Origin: Erythroxylum novogranatense
Lineage: Eukaryota > Streptophyta > Magnoliopsida > Malpighiales > Erythroxylaceae
Direction of reading: 5' to 3'
DNA: 64,000 nt
NCBI GenBank assembly: GCA_029891385.1
Contig: CM057231.1
Coordinates: forward strand, 67,844,990 to 67,908,989
Shown here: positions 41,500 to 52,842 of the stretch, in pieces
How the letters are laid out: every line of letters begins with the position of its first letter
Position numbering within the stretch: position 1 is the stretch's first letter
Translations under genes and position numbers: made by a program
The notes under the pieces: generated by a model
Seen by the model: the letters and a program-made list of their open reading frames with translations, nothing else
Told to the model about the DNA's origin: nothing
Databases searched by the model: none

Positions 41500-43060
41500 A
41501 ATTATGACCCTTCATCAAGAATTTCTGCCTCGAACTTCGACGTGAATTTCGGGTTAAGGGCTATTGATCAATTCTCTCCCAAATTTCACGGTTTGGCGGA
41601 GAAGATCCCTACATGCATTTACAAGCGCTGACAATGATTTGTCAAAGCATGAAACCCGTAGGAGCTCCCCTAGATCATGTGCTGTGGAAGGTGTTTCACT
41701 TATCCCTAGAAGGAAAGGCCCGGGAGTGGTACATGAGCCTCCTAAGGCATGTCGCGAATGCCTACCATAGTTGGGCCAACTTGAGAAAGCTTTCTGAAAA
41801 GTATTTTCCAGCCTCGAGGACGTCATCAATGAGGAAAGAAATCTATTCTGCCAAGCAAGACTATGACGAGTCCTTGTATGATTTTTGGAACAGATTTCAG
41901 GATCTGTTGTCTCGGTGCCCCCATCATCAAATTCCTGATGAACAGCTTGTTTAATATTTCTATGATGGGGTGAAGAATCAGGAAAAGGGAATGTTAGATC
42001 TGCTTCGGGAGGATCGTTGATCGACCTCACCGCACTTTGAAGCGTGGGCCTTGATCAAGAGGATGGCCTCAACCATCGCAGATATAGTGTTCGTGATTCC
42101 GTGAATGTTCATGAAGTAGGAGCCATGTAAAGCTTAGACAAAAGGATGGAAAGCCCGGAATCAAAGGTGGATTCCTAGAGCATAGGATAACTTCACAGTT
42201 GTCCTCGATTACGGCTGGTGGTGAAGAATTTGAATGTGCATCGCCCTTCATCGTCTACTGAATTGACCACACCCAGTTGCAAATCTTGTGGGTCGGTGAT
42301 GCACATTTCTAGTGTCTGCCCCGGAAGGTATGAAGAAGTTTCTATTGTCTACCCGGGAAGACAAAATCCTAAGTGGGACCCGTACTCCAGCACGTACAAT
42401 GAGGGATGGAGATCCCATCCGAATTTCAGTTGGAGGAATAATGAGGGAAGAGCACCCAACCGCTTTCAACAAGGAGGTGGAGCTGGACCATCCACAAACC
42501 AGTTCCCAAATCAGCAAGCATTGACGGTGCAACCATAACCACCGAAGGAGGACACCAACCAGCTTCTGCATGGTATGATGACGTTGATGAAGGAAGAAAG
42601 AGCCTCTACAGCTAATCAGTTCAACGCCATCGCAAACTTAATCCAGCAGGACTCCTCGAAGAATGCTGCGCGTTTTACTGCCTTGGAAAAGCGAATGGAT
42701 CAATGGGAAACCAAGGCAGAAAACCTGAACTCATACGTCACTCAGTTATCCAACAACTTGAGTGAAAATCAAGCGAGGAGTAGCGGATCAATTCCCTCCA
42801 ACACGGTCATAAATCCGAAAAGCCTGAACGCAATTGAATTAAGGAGTGGAAAGAAAGTGCAATTTAGCATCCCTGAAGAAGAAGAATGCGCCGAAGAAAT
42901 TGAGGTTGAAGAGACACCTCAAGTAAGAGAAAAGAAGGTTGTGCGATCAGAGAGTGATCGCGAAGAAGAATTGCTGAAGAGAAAGAAGAAATCAACCATT
43001 GAGGAAATAGAGCAACCATCAGCGCCCCGGCAGAAAGTGCTTTGCAAAGGAAAAATCTAG
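41500..43060 (+). pseudogene. Athila-A gag
   Basis: Retrotransposon gag domain at about 41560-41960: F-S-P-K-F-H-G-L, H-L-S-L-E-G-K-A-R-E-W-Y, Y-H-S-W-A-N-L, F-P-A-S-R-T. Then comes a degraded region with K-R-M-A-S-T and a complete zinc knuckle C-K-S-C-G-S-V-M-H-I-S-S-V-C (CX2CX4HX4C, about 42269-42312). A coiled-coil-like segment rich in N and Q follows, with I-E-L-R-S-G-K-K near 42835. Frameshifts lie near 41600, 41955, 42200 and 42540. The Athila-B copy is homologous throughout. It is the capsid protein of the element. Confidence 0.85.
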
Positions 43061-43715
43061 TAGAAGTGAAGTAACCAGTAGGGAAGTGAACTTAAAGGAT
43101 CTCCCTTTTCCAAATTCTTACTTGATGAGTAAGAAGGTCAACGAGCTCAAACATGAAAAAGAAATTATTGACCTGTTTGGAAAGGTGGAAGTGAATGTGC
43201 CCCTACTGGACCTGGTGAAGAGGATTCCGGCCTACGCTAAATATTTGAAGGACTTGTGCACAAACAAGCATAAGTTTAGGCCGAATGAGAGAGTCCAGGT
43301 GAGCTCAAATGTGTCGGCCTTGTTTAAGCCCCAAATCCCGGTAAAATGTCAAGACCCAGGATCGTTCACCATTCCTTGTGTCATAGGAAAGGTGACAATT
43401 GGAAGAGCGTTGCTGGATTTGGGAGCGGCAATCAATGTGATGCCGAAATCTGTTTATGAAGCCCTGGGAGTTAAGAGCGTAAAACCTACTTCGGTAGTGT
43501 TACAGTTGGCTAACAGATCCTTCCGACATCCTGTGGGCATCATCGAGGACATTCTGGTCCAAGTGAAAGGATTAGTGTTCCCTGCCGATTTTTACGTCTT
43601 TGGATATGTCTCTCGAAGTGGTGCAGACACTTCTAATCCTTGGACGACCCTTCCTTCGGAAAGCAAGTACAATGATCAGTATGAAGGAAGGGAAGATCAT
43701 CATGGAGGTTGGTGA
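43061..43715 (+). pseudogene. Athila-A gag end and protease
   Basis: V-N-V-P-L-L-D-L-V-K-R-I-P-A-Y-A-K-Y-L is the conserved helix before the protease, followed by C-Q-D-P-G-S-F-T-I-P-C and the active-site L-L-D-L-G-A-A-I-N-V-M-P at about 43415-43445. Next are L-A-N-R-S, P-V-G-I-I-E-D-I and F-P-A-D-F-Y-V. A short stretch frameshifts near 43600. The catalytic aspartate is kept, with alanine in the usual serine position of DLGAS. Confidence 0.85.
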
Positions 43716-44229
43716 TCAGCACGTTAGCTTCAACATGTATGAAGCTATGAAGCACCCTAACGAGGATTACTCCTTGCTTGGGGTGAATATGCTTAATGTT
43801 GTCCCTACAGTTTCAGACTCTGATGAGGATCCGCGAGACAAGTCCTCTAAGCTCGCTTTATATTCGCTCGGAAGTCAGAACCAGATTCCTACAGCTTCCA
43901 TGAATCATTCTAGGACAGATGGAGACCTCTTCTTGCTTGAGCTTCCTAAGCTGATCCCCTCAATTTTACAACCTCCAGAGCTTGAATTGAAACCCTTGCC
44001 TGCTTCATTGAAATATGCCTTCCTCGAGCCAAATAAGAAGCTGCCTGTCATCATCGCAAACTCATTGTCAGAACCTGAAGAACGACAGCTTTTAAAAGTG
44101 CTGACGGAGCATAAGCAAGCAATAGGATGGTCATTAGCGGACATACCCGGGATTAGTCCTGCTCTGTGCACTCATAGGATCCTGTTGAATGAGGGATCTA
44201 AGACAGTGAGGCAGCCCCAGTATGATTAA
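43716..44229 (+). pseudogene. Athila-A protease-RT linker
   Basis: A frame shared with 43600-44229 contains L-I-L-G-R-P-F-L-R-K-A (end of protease), F-N-M-Y-E-A-M-K-H-P, a proline-rich P-P-E-L-E-L-K-P-L-P motif, and W-S-L-A-D-I-P-G-I-S-P with C-T-H-R-I-L-L, the standard entry into the Athila reverse transcriptase. The TAA at 44227 ends it just before RT. Athila-B matches only the first 80 bases of this segment and then diverges, which marks its pol deletion. Confidence 0.8.
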
Positions 44230-45518
44230 ATCCGCTTATCCTCGATGTGGTGAAAAGGAAGTCACTAAGCTCTGGCGGCGGGATAATTTATCCCATTTCG
44301 GATAGTGAGTGGGTCAGCCCAATTCATGTGGTATCCAAAAGAGAGGGATTACTTGTGGTGCGAAATGAGAGGAATGAGCTCATCCCACAAGAGTGCAAAA
44401 TTGTGGCGAGTTTGTATTGACTAGAAAATTGAATGACGAACTCGAAGGACCACTTTCCTTTGCCATTTATCGACCAGATGCTGGAAAGATTGGCCGGGAA
44501 ATCACATTACTGTTTCTTAGATGGTTTCTCAGGGTATTTCCAAGTACCCATTGCACCTGAGGACCAAGATAAGACCACGTTTACATGTCCTTTCGGCACC
44601 TTTGCTTATCGCAGATGCCTTTTGGTTTGTGTAATGCCCCGGTACCTTCCAAATTGTGTGATGGCCGTCTTCTGCGATTTTTGGAAGAAAGTATGGAATT
44701 CTTTATGGATGACTTCACGGTTCACTGGCGATTCCTTCGATTCCTGCCTCTTCAATCTGACTAAAGTTCTTAAGAGGTGCATCGAAAAGAACTTGATCCT
44801 TAACTTCGAAAAATGCCATTTTATGGTAAATGAAGGTATTGTGCTTGGACATTTGATTTCGAAGAAAGGAATCGAAGTTGACAAAGCTAAAATCGAAGTC
44901 ATATCTTCCCTGCCTTATCCTACATGTGTCCGTGATATTAGGTCATTCCTAGGTCATGCAGGATTTTACAGGAGGTTTATTAAGGATTTTAGCAAAATCG
45001 CCCTTCCTCTTTCAAAACTCTTGCAAAAGGATGAGAAATTTGAGTTTGATGCTTCATGCCAAAAGGCTTTTGATACACTTAAAGCCAAACTCATTTCCCC
45101 TCCTATTCTGGTTGCCCCTGTTTGGCATTTGCCTTTTGATCTTTCGTGTGATGCTTCCAATTATGCTGTGGGAGCCATGTTAGGACAACATGAGGAGAAG
45201 TTGGCTAAAGTTATTGCATACGCGTCCAGAACTCTAGATCCAGCTCAAGCTAACTACACCACAACTGAGAAAGAGCTCTTTGCAGTAATCTTCGCACTAG
45301 AAAAATTCCGGCAGTATTTGCTTAATTCCCATGTCATCATTTTCACCGATCACGCAGCTGTTAAGTACCTCTTGACGAAGCCACAATCGAAACCCAGATT
45401 AATTCGTTGGCCTTTGCTTCTTCAAGAGTTTGATATTGAGATTAAAGATCGGGCTGGTCTTTGCAAACCAAGTAGTGATAATCTGAAAGCAGATCGCCGC
45501 AAGATACTAAAGGAGTAG
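44230..45518 (+). pseudogene. Athila-A reverse transcriptase and RNase H
   Basis: N-terminal RT motifs are degraded (K-E-V, G-I-I-Y-P-I-S-D-S-E-W-V). From 44433: [27 protein letters not shown]. The active site [11 protein letters not shown] is present but shifted out of the main frame near 44695. After frame recovery: [28 protein letters not shown], then RNase H with [18 protein letters not shown] and [11 protein letters not shown]. The FMDD/FSDD form of the active site is typical of Athila. It would copy genomic RNA into DNA. Inactive here. Confidence 0.88.
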
Positions 45519-46887
45519 ACTCTTCCGATCTGACCTGTGATTCCTTTCCGGATTCTGTCCTGTGTGCCGCAGTTCTCAAGGAGCCTTGGTATGCACATAT
45601 TGTCAATTACTTAATGACAAATTTGACCCCTGTCTGTATGACGCGAGGCGAGCTCGAAAATTGAAGAGTGAAGCTCGACATTACATGTGGGACGAACCTC
45701 ATCTGTGGAAGATATGCAGTGACCAAGTAATTCGACGATGTGTTCCAGATGAGGAATTTGATGATATACTCTTAGCTTGCCACTCTATGGTTTGTGGGGG
45801 ACATTTCAGTGCTAGAAGAACAGTGAGGAAAGTTTTGGATTCAGGATTCTATTGGCCTACTCTCTTTCGGGACTCCTTTCACTTTTGCCAAGCTTGTGAC
45901 AAGTGTCAACGTTTCGGGGGATTAGGGAAACGTCATGAGATGCCGCAACAACCAGTTTTGTTTTGCAAAATCTTTGATGTTTGGGGTATCGATTTCATGG
46001 GACCGTTCCCCCCATCGTTTGGGTTCGTGTACATTATCCTAGGAGTTGATTATGTTTCGAAATGGATCGAAGCCGTGCCCACTAGACAAGATGACGCTTG
46101 AGCGCCTCTAAATTCCTCAAGTCTAATATCTTACGTCGATTCGAATTCCTAAGGCAATAGTGAGTGATCGCGGAGCTCATTTTTGTAATCGGGTTATTAC
46201 TAACTTGCTTTCCAAACTTGGGGTTACACACAAAGTTTCTACTGCCTATCATCCGCAAACCAATGGTCAAGCAGAAGTTTCGAATAGAGAGGTCAAGCAC
46301 ATCTTGGAAAGGATAGTTAAGCCCTCCAAGAAGGATTGAAGTCTGCGTTTAGAGGAAGCATCAGGGCATATCGCCTTCGCTTATAAGTCCCAATAGGAAT
46401 GTCTCCATACCGGTTGATTTATGGTAAGGCTGTCATTTACACGTGGAGCTAGAACATAAGGCCTATTGGGCAGTTAAACAATGCAACCTAGACTTTGAGT
46501 TGTCGGGGATGGAAAGGAAACTCCAACTACAGGAGTTAGAGGAGCTGCGACTTGAAGAATATGAGCACTCTCGGCTCTACAAGGAAAAGGCCAAGCTGAT
46601 ACATGATAAGATCCTTCTCCGAAAGACTTTTAAGGAAGGTGACAAGGTCCTCTTGTATAAAGCCCGTTTCACATTCAAGCCCAAAGAAATTCAATCATCG
46701 TTGGGAAGGACCTTATGTGGTGATTAAGGTACATAATTTTGGTATGGTAAAACTTTGCGAGGAACACACCGCGCAAGATTTCAGGTCAATGGACATCTGC
46801 TCAAGCTCTATCATGGGACTCCCCAACCGCCGTGACTATCAGGTTTTCTCTTTCCTTCATTTACTATATAATTGTGCTTATGTTTGA
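45519..46887 (+). pseudogene. Athila-A integrase
   Basis: The zinc-binding part (G-G-H-F-S-A-R-R-T, G-F-Y-W-P-T-L-F, C-D-K-C-Q-R) lies at about 45795-45915. The catalytic core starts W-G-I-D-F-M-G-P-F near 45985 and V-D-Y-V-S-K-W-I-E-A near 46045. After a stop at 46099 the second aspartate is in V-S-D-R-G-A-H-F, and Y-H-P-Q-T-N-G-Q-A-E supplies the final glutamate near 46270. The C-terminal part has E-L-E-H-K-A-Y-W-A and a long basic helix. The final W-E-G-P-Y-V-V module is in another frame near 46710. Five or more breaks. Confidence 0.85.
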
Positions 46888-47110
46888 TTCCTACGTGCAT
46901 TTGTTGAGCATGATTATATTGTTTAAGTGTGGGGAGAGATCCATCAAGTAGGTTTAAATTTGTAGTTAAGTAGGATTTTCATTTCATTTCAATAAATTGA
47001 TTCCCTCTTGTTAGCTCGCATTTTCCTTGTTCGATGAAGCATGAGATAGATTAATGACATTGGTGATCGTGGATTGATAAATTGAATGTTTGTGCAATTT
47101 GTGTAGGATC
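46888..47110 (+). other. Athila-A 3' region with first polypurine-like tract
   Basis: TTTAAGTGTGGGGAG at 46922-46936 is followed by TAGTTAAGTAGGATTTTCATTTC and AATAAATTGATTCCC. These are matched by Athila-B at 56075-56165. It resembles the terminal polypurine tract, but no LTR follows, so it is an internal copy. Confidence 0.6.
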
Positions 47111-47704
47111 CTTAGAAATTTTGTTCTGTTTTGGGTGGTTCGCATAGCGTACATCCTGTTAGTCGCGACATATCTAGGGTTTTTCTGTTTTGTTCGCTGC
47201 GGCTAACGATTTCCTCGTCGCGACGAATAAGCCCAGTTTTGCCCCTATGAACCGTTGGACTTCCTCTTTGACCGAAGCCCTTTTTTTTTCCCTTTCGCGC
47301 TCTTTCGTTTGCCTTCCACCCTATTTCTTCTCCTTCTTTCTCTTTCTCTTTCTCCCTCACTCTCTCATTTCTTCGCTGCCTCCGTCGACGTTGCCTCATT
47401 CCCTCCGTAGTCGTCTCCTTCAAGTCTCCCTTCACTATCTACTCTCGTAAACCTCTTTCCTTTTGTTTTCTCTTTGTTCGCTTTCATTTTCGTTGATTAG
47501 TGTTTAGTTAGGGTTGCGGGAAGCGCTGTTCGTCGCGTGTGTCTGCAGAATCGCCGTTCGTCGCGACGAGTTTCATAATTCGTCACGACGAACGAAGACG
47601 CCCATTTGCCACAACGAACGTACCTGTCCGTCGCGATGAATGGCTGAGGACCTCGATTCGCCGCGACTTCCGAGCGTTAGTCGCGACGAGGAGGCTGATT
47701 CTGT
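47111..47704 (+). promoter_or_regulatory. Athila-A internal non-coding region with palindromes, possible promoter of the 3' ORF
   Basis: Palindrome groups lie at 47160-47225 (TTAGTCGCGACAT, CTCGTCGCGACGAA) and 47528-47690 (TTCGTCGCGACGAG, TTCGTCACGACGAA, CGTCGCGATGAA, TTCGCCGCGACTT, AGTCGCGACGAGG). Between them is a strongly pyrimidine-rich tract (47275-47420) like a transcript leader, and CTCGTAAAC near 47445 could be a splice donor. The arrangement mirrors LTR and leader and suggests a separate transcript for the ORF at 47757. No clear TATA box is seen. Confidence 0.4.
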
Positions 47705-47756
47705 ATGATGTTCCTAGTTAAGTTTTTGTTTCTATTACTTGTATGTGCAGGGACCA

Positions 47757-48127
47757 TGCCTCAAACTCACAATGCTAGCAGCAGCGAGAAACCCATATCC
47801 CTTCCTCTTCCTCTTGCTCCCTCCACGGTTCCGCCTCGTGAATCTCCTCCACCTACAGTTGCTCCAGCCCCCTTCGAGGTGGCCATGCTCCGAGCGGACA
47901 TCCTTTATCTTGAGGCTCAGATGGCGGCTGACCGCGAGTTTTTTCGCTCCATGCTGAACATGATTGCAGCTCGTCTTCAGTTGCTCGTTCTGCCTCCGGC
48001 CCCGGCTGGCTCTGCTGCTCCTAACTCTTCTGCCGCAGTTCCGAGTCACCTTCTTTTTCCCTTTCATTCCAATAACTTTTCTACTGCTGCCCCTTCGGCT
48101 CCGCCATTCGACGACCCTCCTGCTTAG
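47757..48127 (+). CDS. Small proline/alanine-rich ORF with a coiled coil in the Athila-A 3' region
   Basis: About 123 residues if started at ATG 47757, just after TATGTGCAG, a plausible splice acceptor. The same frame is open from 47705 and would add a hydrophobic start, M-F-L-V-K-F-L-F-L-L-L-V-C, which I think is intron-derived rather than a signal peptide. The sequence is S/P-rich, then has a helix with heptads (V-A-M-L-R-A-D-I-L-Y-L-E-A-Q-M), then an A/P/S-rich tail to the stop at 48125-48127. It sits where Athila elements carry an env-position ORF; coiled-coil C-termini occur in those proteins. Whether it is translated is unknown. It is uninterrupted, unlike gag and pol of the same element. 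Confidence 0.4.
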
Positions 48128-48306
48128 TCGGCTGTCTCTGCTTTCGTTTGTATTTTGTGTTTGCTGAATTTCTCTTTTCTTTTCCTTGCTGTAATTTTTA
48201 GCTAGTTCTTCGGATCCTTCCTTTTGTCCACTTACGTTTTGAGCTTAATGATATATCCCCATTTCTCTTTTGTCAATTCTTGTTTCATGCTTTTTTGTGT
48301 GCCCTG
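48128..48306 (+). other. Athila-A 3' flank up to the copia-C insertion
   Basis: T-rich non-coding sequence ending CCCTG at 48302-48306, the expected left target-site duplication of copia-C. The rest of Athila-A, including its 3' LTR, should lie beyond the window. Confidence 0.5.
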
Positions 48307-50271
48307 TGTAGGAAAATCCCGAGAGGTACATCACATGTACCGGCAGCGGAAAATAAAAATTTTTGTTCCCAGGACTTTCCCAAATCCCAGGATCCCGGTA
48401 TCCGTATGAAGACATCAACCTAAATAGCCAAAAGAGACTATCTCTAAAGGTGATCCACGCAGAGATCGGAAATCTAACCGAGTCAAACCCTTTGACCGGG
48501 AATAGCTAGAACAGATTAAAGGTCATTAGACCTACCTCACATCTGGAGAGCTTGAGGAAAACGTTGGCCTTTATGCTTGGAGAAGAGAAACTATGACACT
48601 TGAGGAAGAAGAAGACTTGAAATCACCATTCCAACTTTCCTTAACACGTAAGAAATATTCTTCTCTTCAAAACCTAAGCATCATCGACGAACTCATCTTC
48701 ATTTCTTCATTTTTACTTCTCAAAAAACCAAAGAAGAAGATGATCTTCCAAAGAAAAAAGAAAAGACTCCTTCTTTTTATCTTATCCCATAAGCCAACGA
48801 TTCTCATCTTTCATCACTTCATTTTTGTCTTTTGTCATTAATTACAAGTGATGACTAAGCTTTGAAATGGAAACTTCCATTCCCTTCTTCCTCCCACACG
48901 TACACATGCATATATTTATATAATAATTAATTAATTAATTAATTAGAATATAATTGCTAAGGATCCAAATTAACTGGGTCTCTGGTCCTCTAGGGCCCCT
49001 TCTTTGAAAGCGACTCAGGAACCTTTCTTAGCAATATCGATGTCGCGATCTCATCGGGACATATCCCAATCCCATTGGGATCCATTTAATCTAATGCTCT
49101 CCATAATTGGAACTCGTCCATTACTATTTTACGATTCTCGAAACACTCTTATCGTGTGACCCTTTAGGCTCCGGTTATGTTGGCCACTTAGATTAACAAT
49201 TAATCTGAGCAAGTCATGGCGGTATCTAGCAACACATCATGACCCCAATTGACCGGAAATTAATCGGTTTGATGTATTCATCACGAACGGATCACGAACC
49301 CTTCCATGACAATTCTGGTGCAATTCGTCCTTTCACCATCCTATACCCCACTTGGTTATGAGTATGGTCAAAGTGTCAACTCTCACTAGACCGAGTCTAG
49401 CCCAGTGATATCGGTTCTCGCCCCGGGACTCATTACTTTATATGTCAATGAAGACATTCTTCATGACATACATCTTTGCCACCTTAGTAATGATCCCGAC
49501 AAGAGGCTACGGGTATCTCTTACGCTAATCCGTATGGTGAATCCTTTATTGGCTACTCAATTATCTTGAATACCTCAAGCTGCACCCAAGCACCACCCTA
49601 TGAGTTACCTCCGAAGGCAACAAGGAATGGAGTCAAAGCATAGGATCAAGATTCAAGATATCCTCGAGTACCTCGAGTCAAGGATACTTGCACCATTGCT
49701 ATGATGAGATTATCACCGACACTTAGATAAGATATCCATGTGATGATCTCATGGCGGGTCATCCAATGAACTTACTATCATGAGTAAGCATCCACATGTC
49801 AATTCTAAATATCTCATATTTACAGCTTCGAGATCCACCGCTGATCCAATCAAGGAATATGACATGTGCTAGTCTATCCGGATTAATGATGTCCAGTCTC
49901 ATTAATCATATGACTAGGGAGAATTTAGATACTGACATAATTGCACATGATAGGAATCTCAGGAGTACGATCACATCATAATTTCCTTCATGCTATGTCA
50001 TATATCATGGACTTCATTAATTCGATTAAAGATTCAATCAATTCATAAACAATGTTTATGAATATCAAATTAATGAATAAAGCCTTTTCTTTATTTATTC
50101 ATAAAGTCTGCACACGACTTTGAATAAAACGTGCTAAAGGGATTGCCTTTAGGGCACAAATAAACGATCTCGATTTGAACAAGTCGACTTATCCAAAGAA
50201 CAAGTCGACTTATCAAGATCGAACATGTGTAAGTCGACTTACACACGGTACAAGTCGACTTATCACTTACA
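48307..50271 (-). mobile_element. 3' LTR of copia-C (minus strand)
   Basis: The left end TGTAGGAAAATCCCG matches TGTATGAAAATCCCG at 63819, where the other LTR begins next to a primer site. The following 180 bases align (GGCAGCGGAAAA, TTTTTGTTCCCAGGACTTTC, TCCGTATGAAGACATCAAC). The right end is CACTTACA at 50271, followed on minus by the polypurine tract TCAAGTGGGAGATT. Length is 1965 bp. On minus it opens with four AAGTCGACTT palindromes. No coding sequence. Confidence 0.85.
50181..50261 (-). repeat. AAGTCGACTT palindromes at the start of the copia-C LTR
   Basis: Perfect copies at 50181, 50202, 50231 and 50252, within 91 bases of the LTR start (on minus). Confidence 0.9.
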
Positions 50272-51272
50272 AATCTCCCACTTGACCTAAAGTCAATCGC
50301 CTTAGTATCTAATACCATAAGCGAGTCCATGAGAATCACAATTCTCCCGTGACAATGGCTTTGTCAACGGACAAAGAACACTTTGCTCTGTGGGAATTCT
50401 CTCTCGGGATATCATCTCGACTAATGATCTCCGAATCGGGCTAAGTACGAGTTCGGATCGTCGATAAGACCTTGGTTCCTTTGCTGCAAGACTAGCCCCA
50501 TTGTATCACAATACAATCCTATGGGCCCATCACGCCTAGGGACGGATCAAGTTCGATAATGAACTTCGATCCAAACCGCTTCCTTCTGCATCTCATGCGG
50601 GAATGTACTTTGCCTCGGTTGATGAATCAGCAGTCCTCTCTTGGTTGGAACTTTTCAAACTTACCGCCACGCTATTCAGTGTGAATGTATATAACCTGAT
50701 TGTGATTCGAATTATCCTTATCGATTAAATACTAAAGATCCGAATGCCCGCTCACTGGAGATTTTCATCTCCATAGATCAAGAAAACATCCTTAGTGCTT
50801 CACAAGTACTTGAGGATATTCTTGACAGCCACCCAGTGACCCTCACCAGGATCCGATTGGTATCTACTCATAACACTTAGAGCATACGATACATCGGACC
50901 TCGTGATATAGCATTGTTCCATGCTAAACCTCTTTAGCATCTCATCTATATACGATGATTGTGAAAGACTAAGCAACCTTTTGATTTATCTCTATAAATC
51001 TATATCCCAAGGATATAAGTCGCTCACCAAGGTCTTTCATCGAAATTGATTGACAACCAAATTTTAATTGACGGCATAGAGACATCGTTTTCCTAGTATT
51101 AATATGTCATCTACTTATAACACAAGGAATACGATTGCAATCCCATTAACCTTATTATACACACAATGATCATCCGGATTTTGTGAGAAATCAAACTCTT
51201 TAGTACCTCATCAAAGCGGATATTCAACTCTGGATGCTTGCTTCAATCCAAACATGGATTTACGAAGCTTAC
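50272..51272 (-). pseudogene. Copia-C RT C-terminal half and RNase H, plus polypurine tract
   Basis: Read on minus from 51272: L-R-K-S-M-F-G-L-K-Q-A-S-R, D-D-H-C-V-Y-N-K-V, F-L-V-L-stop-V-D-D-I-L-I-L (active site VDDI with the preceding tyrosine codon lost to TAA), L-S-Q-S-S-Y-I-D-E-M-L-K-R-F, S-V-M-S-R-Y-Q-S-D-P-G-E-G-H-W, and the RNase H motif S-S-T-E-A-K-Y-I. Many stops and shifts. The polypurine tract is at 50272-50285. The N-terminal half of RT is at 58950 onward; the pieces are separated by Athila-B. Confidence 0.8.
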
Positions 51273-52821
51273 TGATTGGACCAAATTTATACTATAAATT
51301 GGCCTGTTTTCTTAAGTAATTATGCACTTGTTGACTCCTAATTCATGATTTTGTGCTTAAATTGGTTCCTCATATCGATCTTTTATAATTTGCATATTGT
51401 CGATGGTTTGTTGTGATTTGATATTAATTTCGCATAACTTTTATTGGGACAATTATAACGCAAATGTGTTGTATTTTGTAGGAACAATTGAGTCAACAAG
51501 AGAAAGTCAACACGTCGTGAGAAGCCATCCATTCGTCGGGACGAACCAACACTCCCATTCGTCGCGACAAATTAATTTGGTATAAATTAATTAGTCGCGA
51601 CGAGTTAATTTGTCGCGACGAGTGACCATTTTGTATTCGTCGCGACGAACATCTTTCATTAGTCGCGACGAGTGACCATTTTGTATTCGTCGCGACGAAC
51701 ATCTTTCATTCGTCGCGACGAATGTCGGATACCCGGCCCTTAAATGGCAAATTTTCGCACTGTTCCGACCCGGCCCGCTTTCAGCTCCTATAAAACCTTC
51801 CGTTTTAGGTTAAATTGAGAGGCCGCATTCCTGAGGTAGCTCTCCATCTTCTTCGTCTTCTCTGTTTTCTCTAATAGGTTTAGTTTTCTTTATTTTGCAG
51901 ATTCGCGCTACCACCAGACGACGTCCATCTTTAGTTTCTTTGTCCCATCTTCCACTGCTCATCACCACATTCATCTGTTCGTCGTTGGAGTCATGAACCG
52001 AGTAGATTTTCCAGCCGTAATGGAGTCTGCCGGTGTCATGCGTGGCTAAGGCGTCGGATCTCTTGAAGATGGAGTAAGGGTCTGAGTTCCGTGAGCTTAA
52101 CGGGGGTAATCGATCTTAGTTTTAGATTTTCGTTATATTTTTGTATCAACTCCGAGTTGGAGAATACATTGTATGATGGATTGAATCCGGTTATAGTTTA
52201 ATCGGATGTTAAACTTTGATATATGTTATGGATTGATTATTGTTGAATGTTGTGCTTAAATACATGGAGTTCATGTATATCAGTTGGATGATTGCATTAA
52301 TCAATTTAATCTGCCTAGTTGTGTTTGATTGAGTTGGTTGTGTTATTGTTTGATCGATTTATTGCATTAATCATTCTATACATACACTAAGGTTTTAACA
52401 AATTTTAATTAATCGAGTTGATTAATTAATTTTGGACTTAACGAGTTATTAAGGTTTAGCTTTGAAACTTAGTGGATTTCAAACCCGATATTACTTTGAG
52501 CGATGATGACCCGAGCTACATTTTCGGAGAGTTTTATTAATTGTTTTAGTCCCTTTTAATTTCAATCGTTTAGTTTTCTAAAATCCCAAAACATTTATTC
52601 TTACTTTGGCTTAGTTTAATTTTAGTTAATCAAATCAAAACCCCTTTTTATTGCTTTAATTGCATGCATCATTCAAACATTAGGCTAGTCTAGGATCGCT
52701 TAGTACATCGGTTCCTTGAGAGTCGACCGAGGTTGCATCTGTATATTGCAATCCTTGGTATAAATTTTATTTGACGGTTTCGAGGATCAATTTTAATATT
52801 GAGCGATAAGTCGATTTATCA
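51273..52821 (+). mobile_element. 5' LTR of Athila-B
   Basis: It starts TGATTGGACCAAATT and ends GATTTATCA, followed by a decayed primer site. 1549 bp. Left flank CTTAC (51268-51272) and right flank of the element CTTGC (58945-58949) form a duplication with one change. The insertion is inside the copia-C RT, whose frame continues across it. TATA-like CTATAAAACC at 51788. Confidence 0.88.
51513..51722 (+). repeat. CGTCGCGACG palindrome array of the Athila-B 5' LTR
   Basis: About nine units: CACGTCGTGAG near 51512, TTCGTCGGGACGAA (51532), TTCGTCGCGACAAA (51559), TAGTCGCGACGAG near 51592 and 51660, TGTCGCGACGAG near 51611, and perfect TTCGTCGCGACGAA at 51636, 51686 and 51709. Part is a 50-bp tandem duplication. 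It ends 65 bases upstream of the TATA-like box. Confidence 0.9.
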
Positions 52822-52824
52822 AAT

Positions 52825-52842
52825 TGGCGCCATTCTCGGGAA
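52825..52842 (+). other. Decayed Athila primer-binding site
   Basis: TGGCGCCATTCTCGGGAA differs at four or five positions from the intact site at 40837. Three bases after the LTR end. Confidence 0.7.

Noticed and set aside
41554..42030. 158-residue minus-strand ORF opposite Athila-A gag
   Set aside because: Antisense shadow of the recognisable gag domain on plus.
47705..47756. Signal peptide for the Athila-A 3' ORF
   Set aside because: The hydrophobic stretch is a T-rich sequence ending in a splice-acceptor-like TATGTGCAG. A start at 47757 is more likely.
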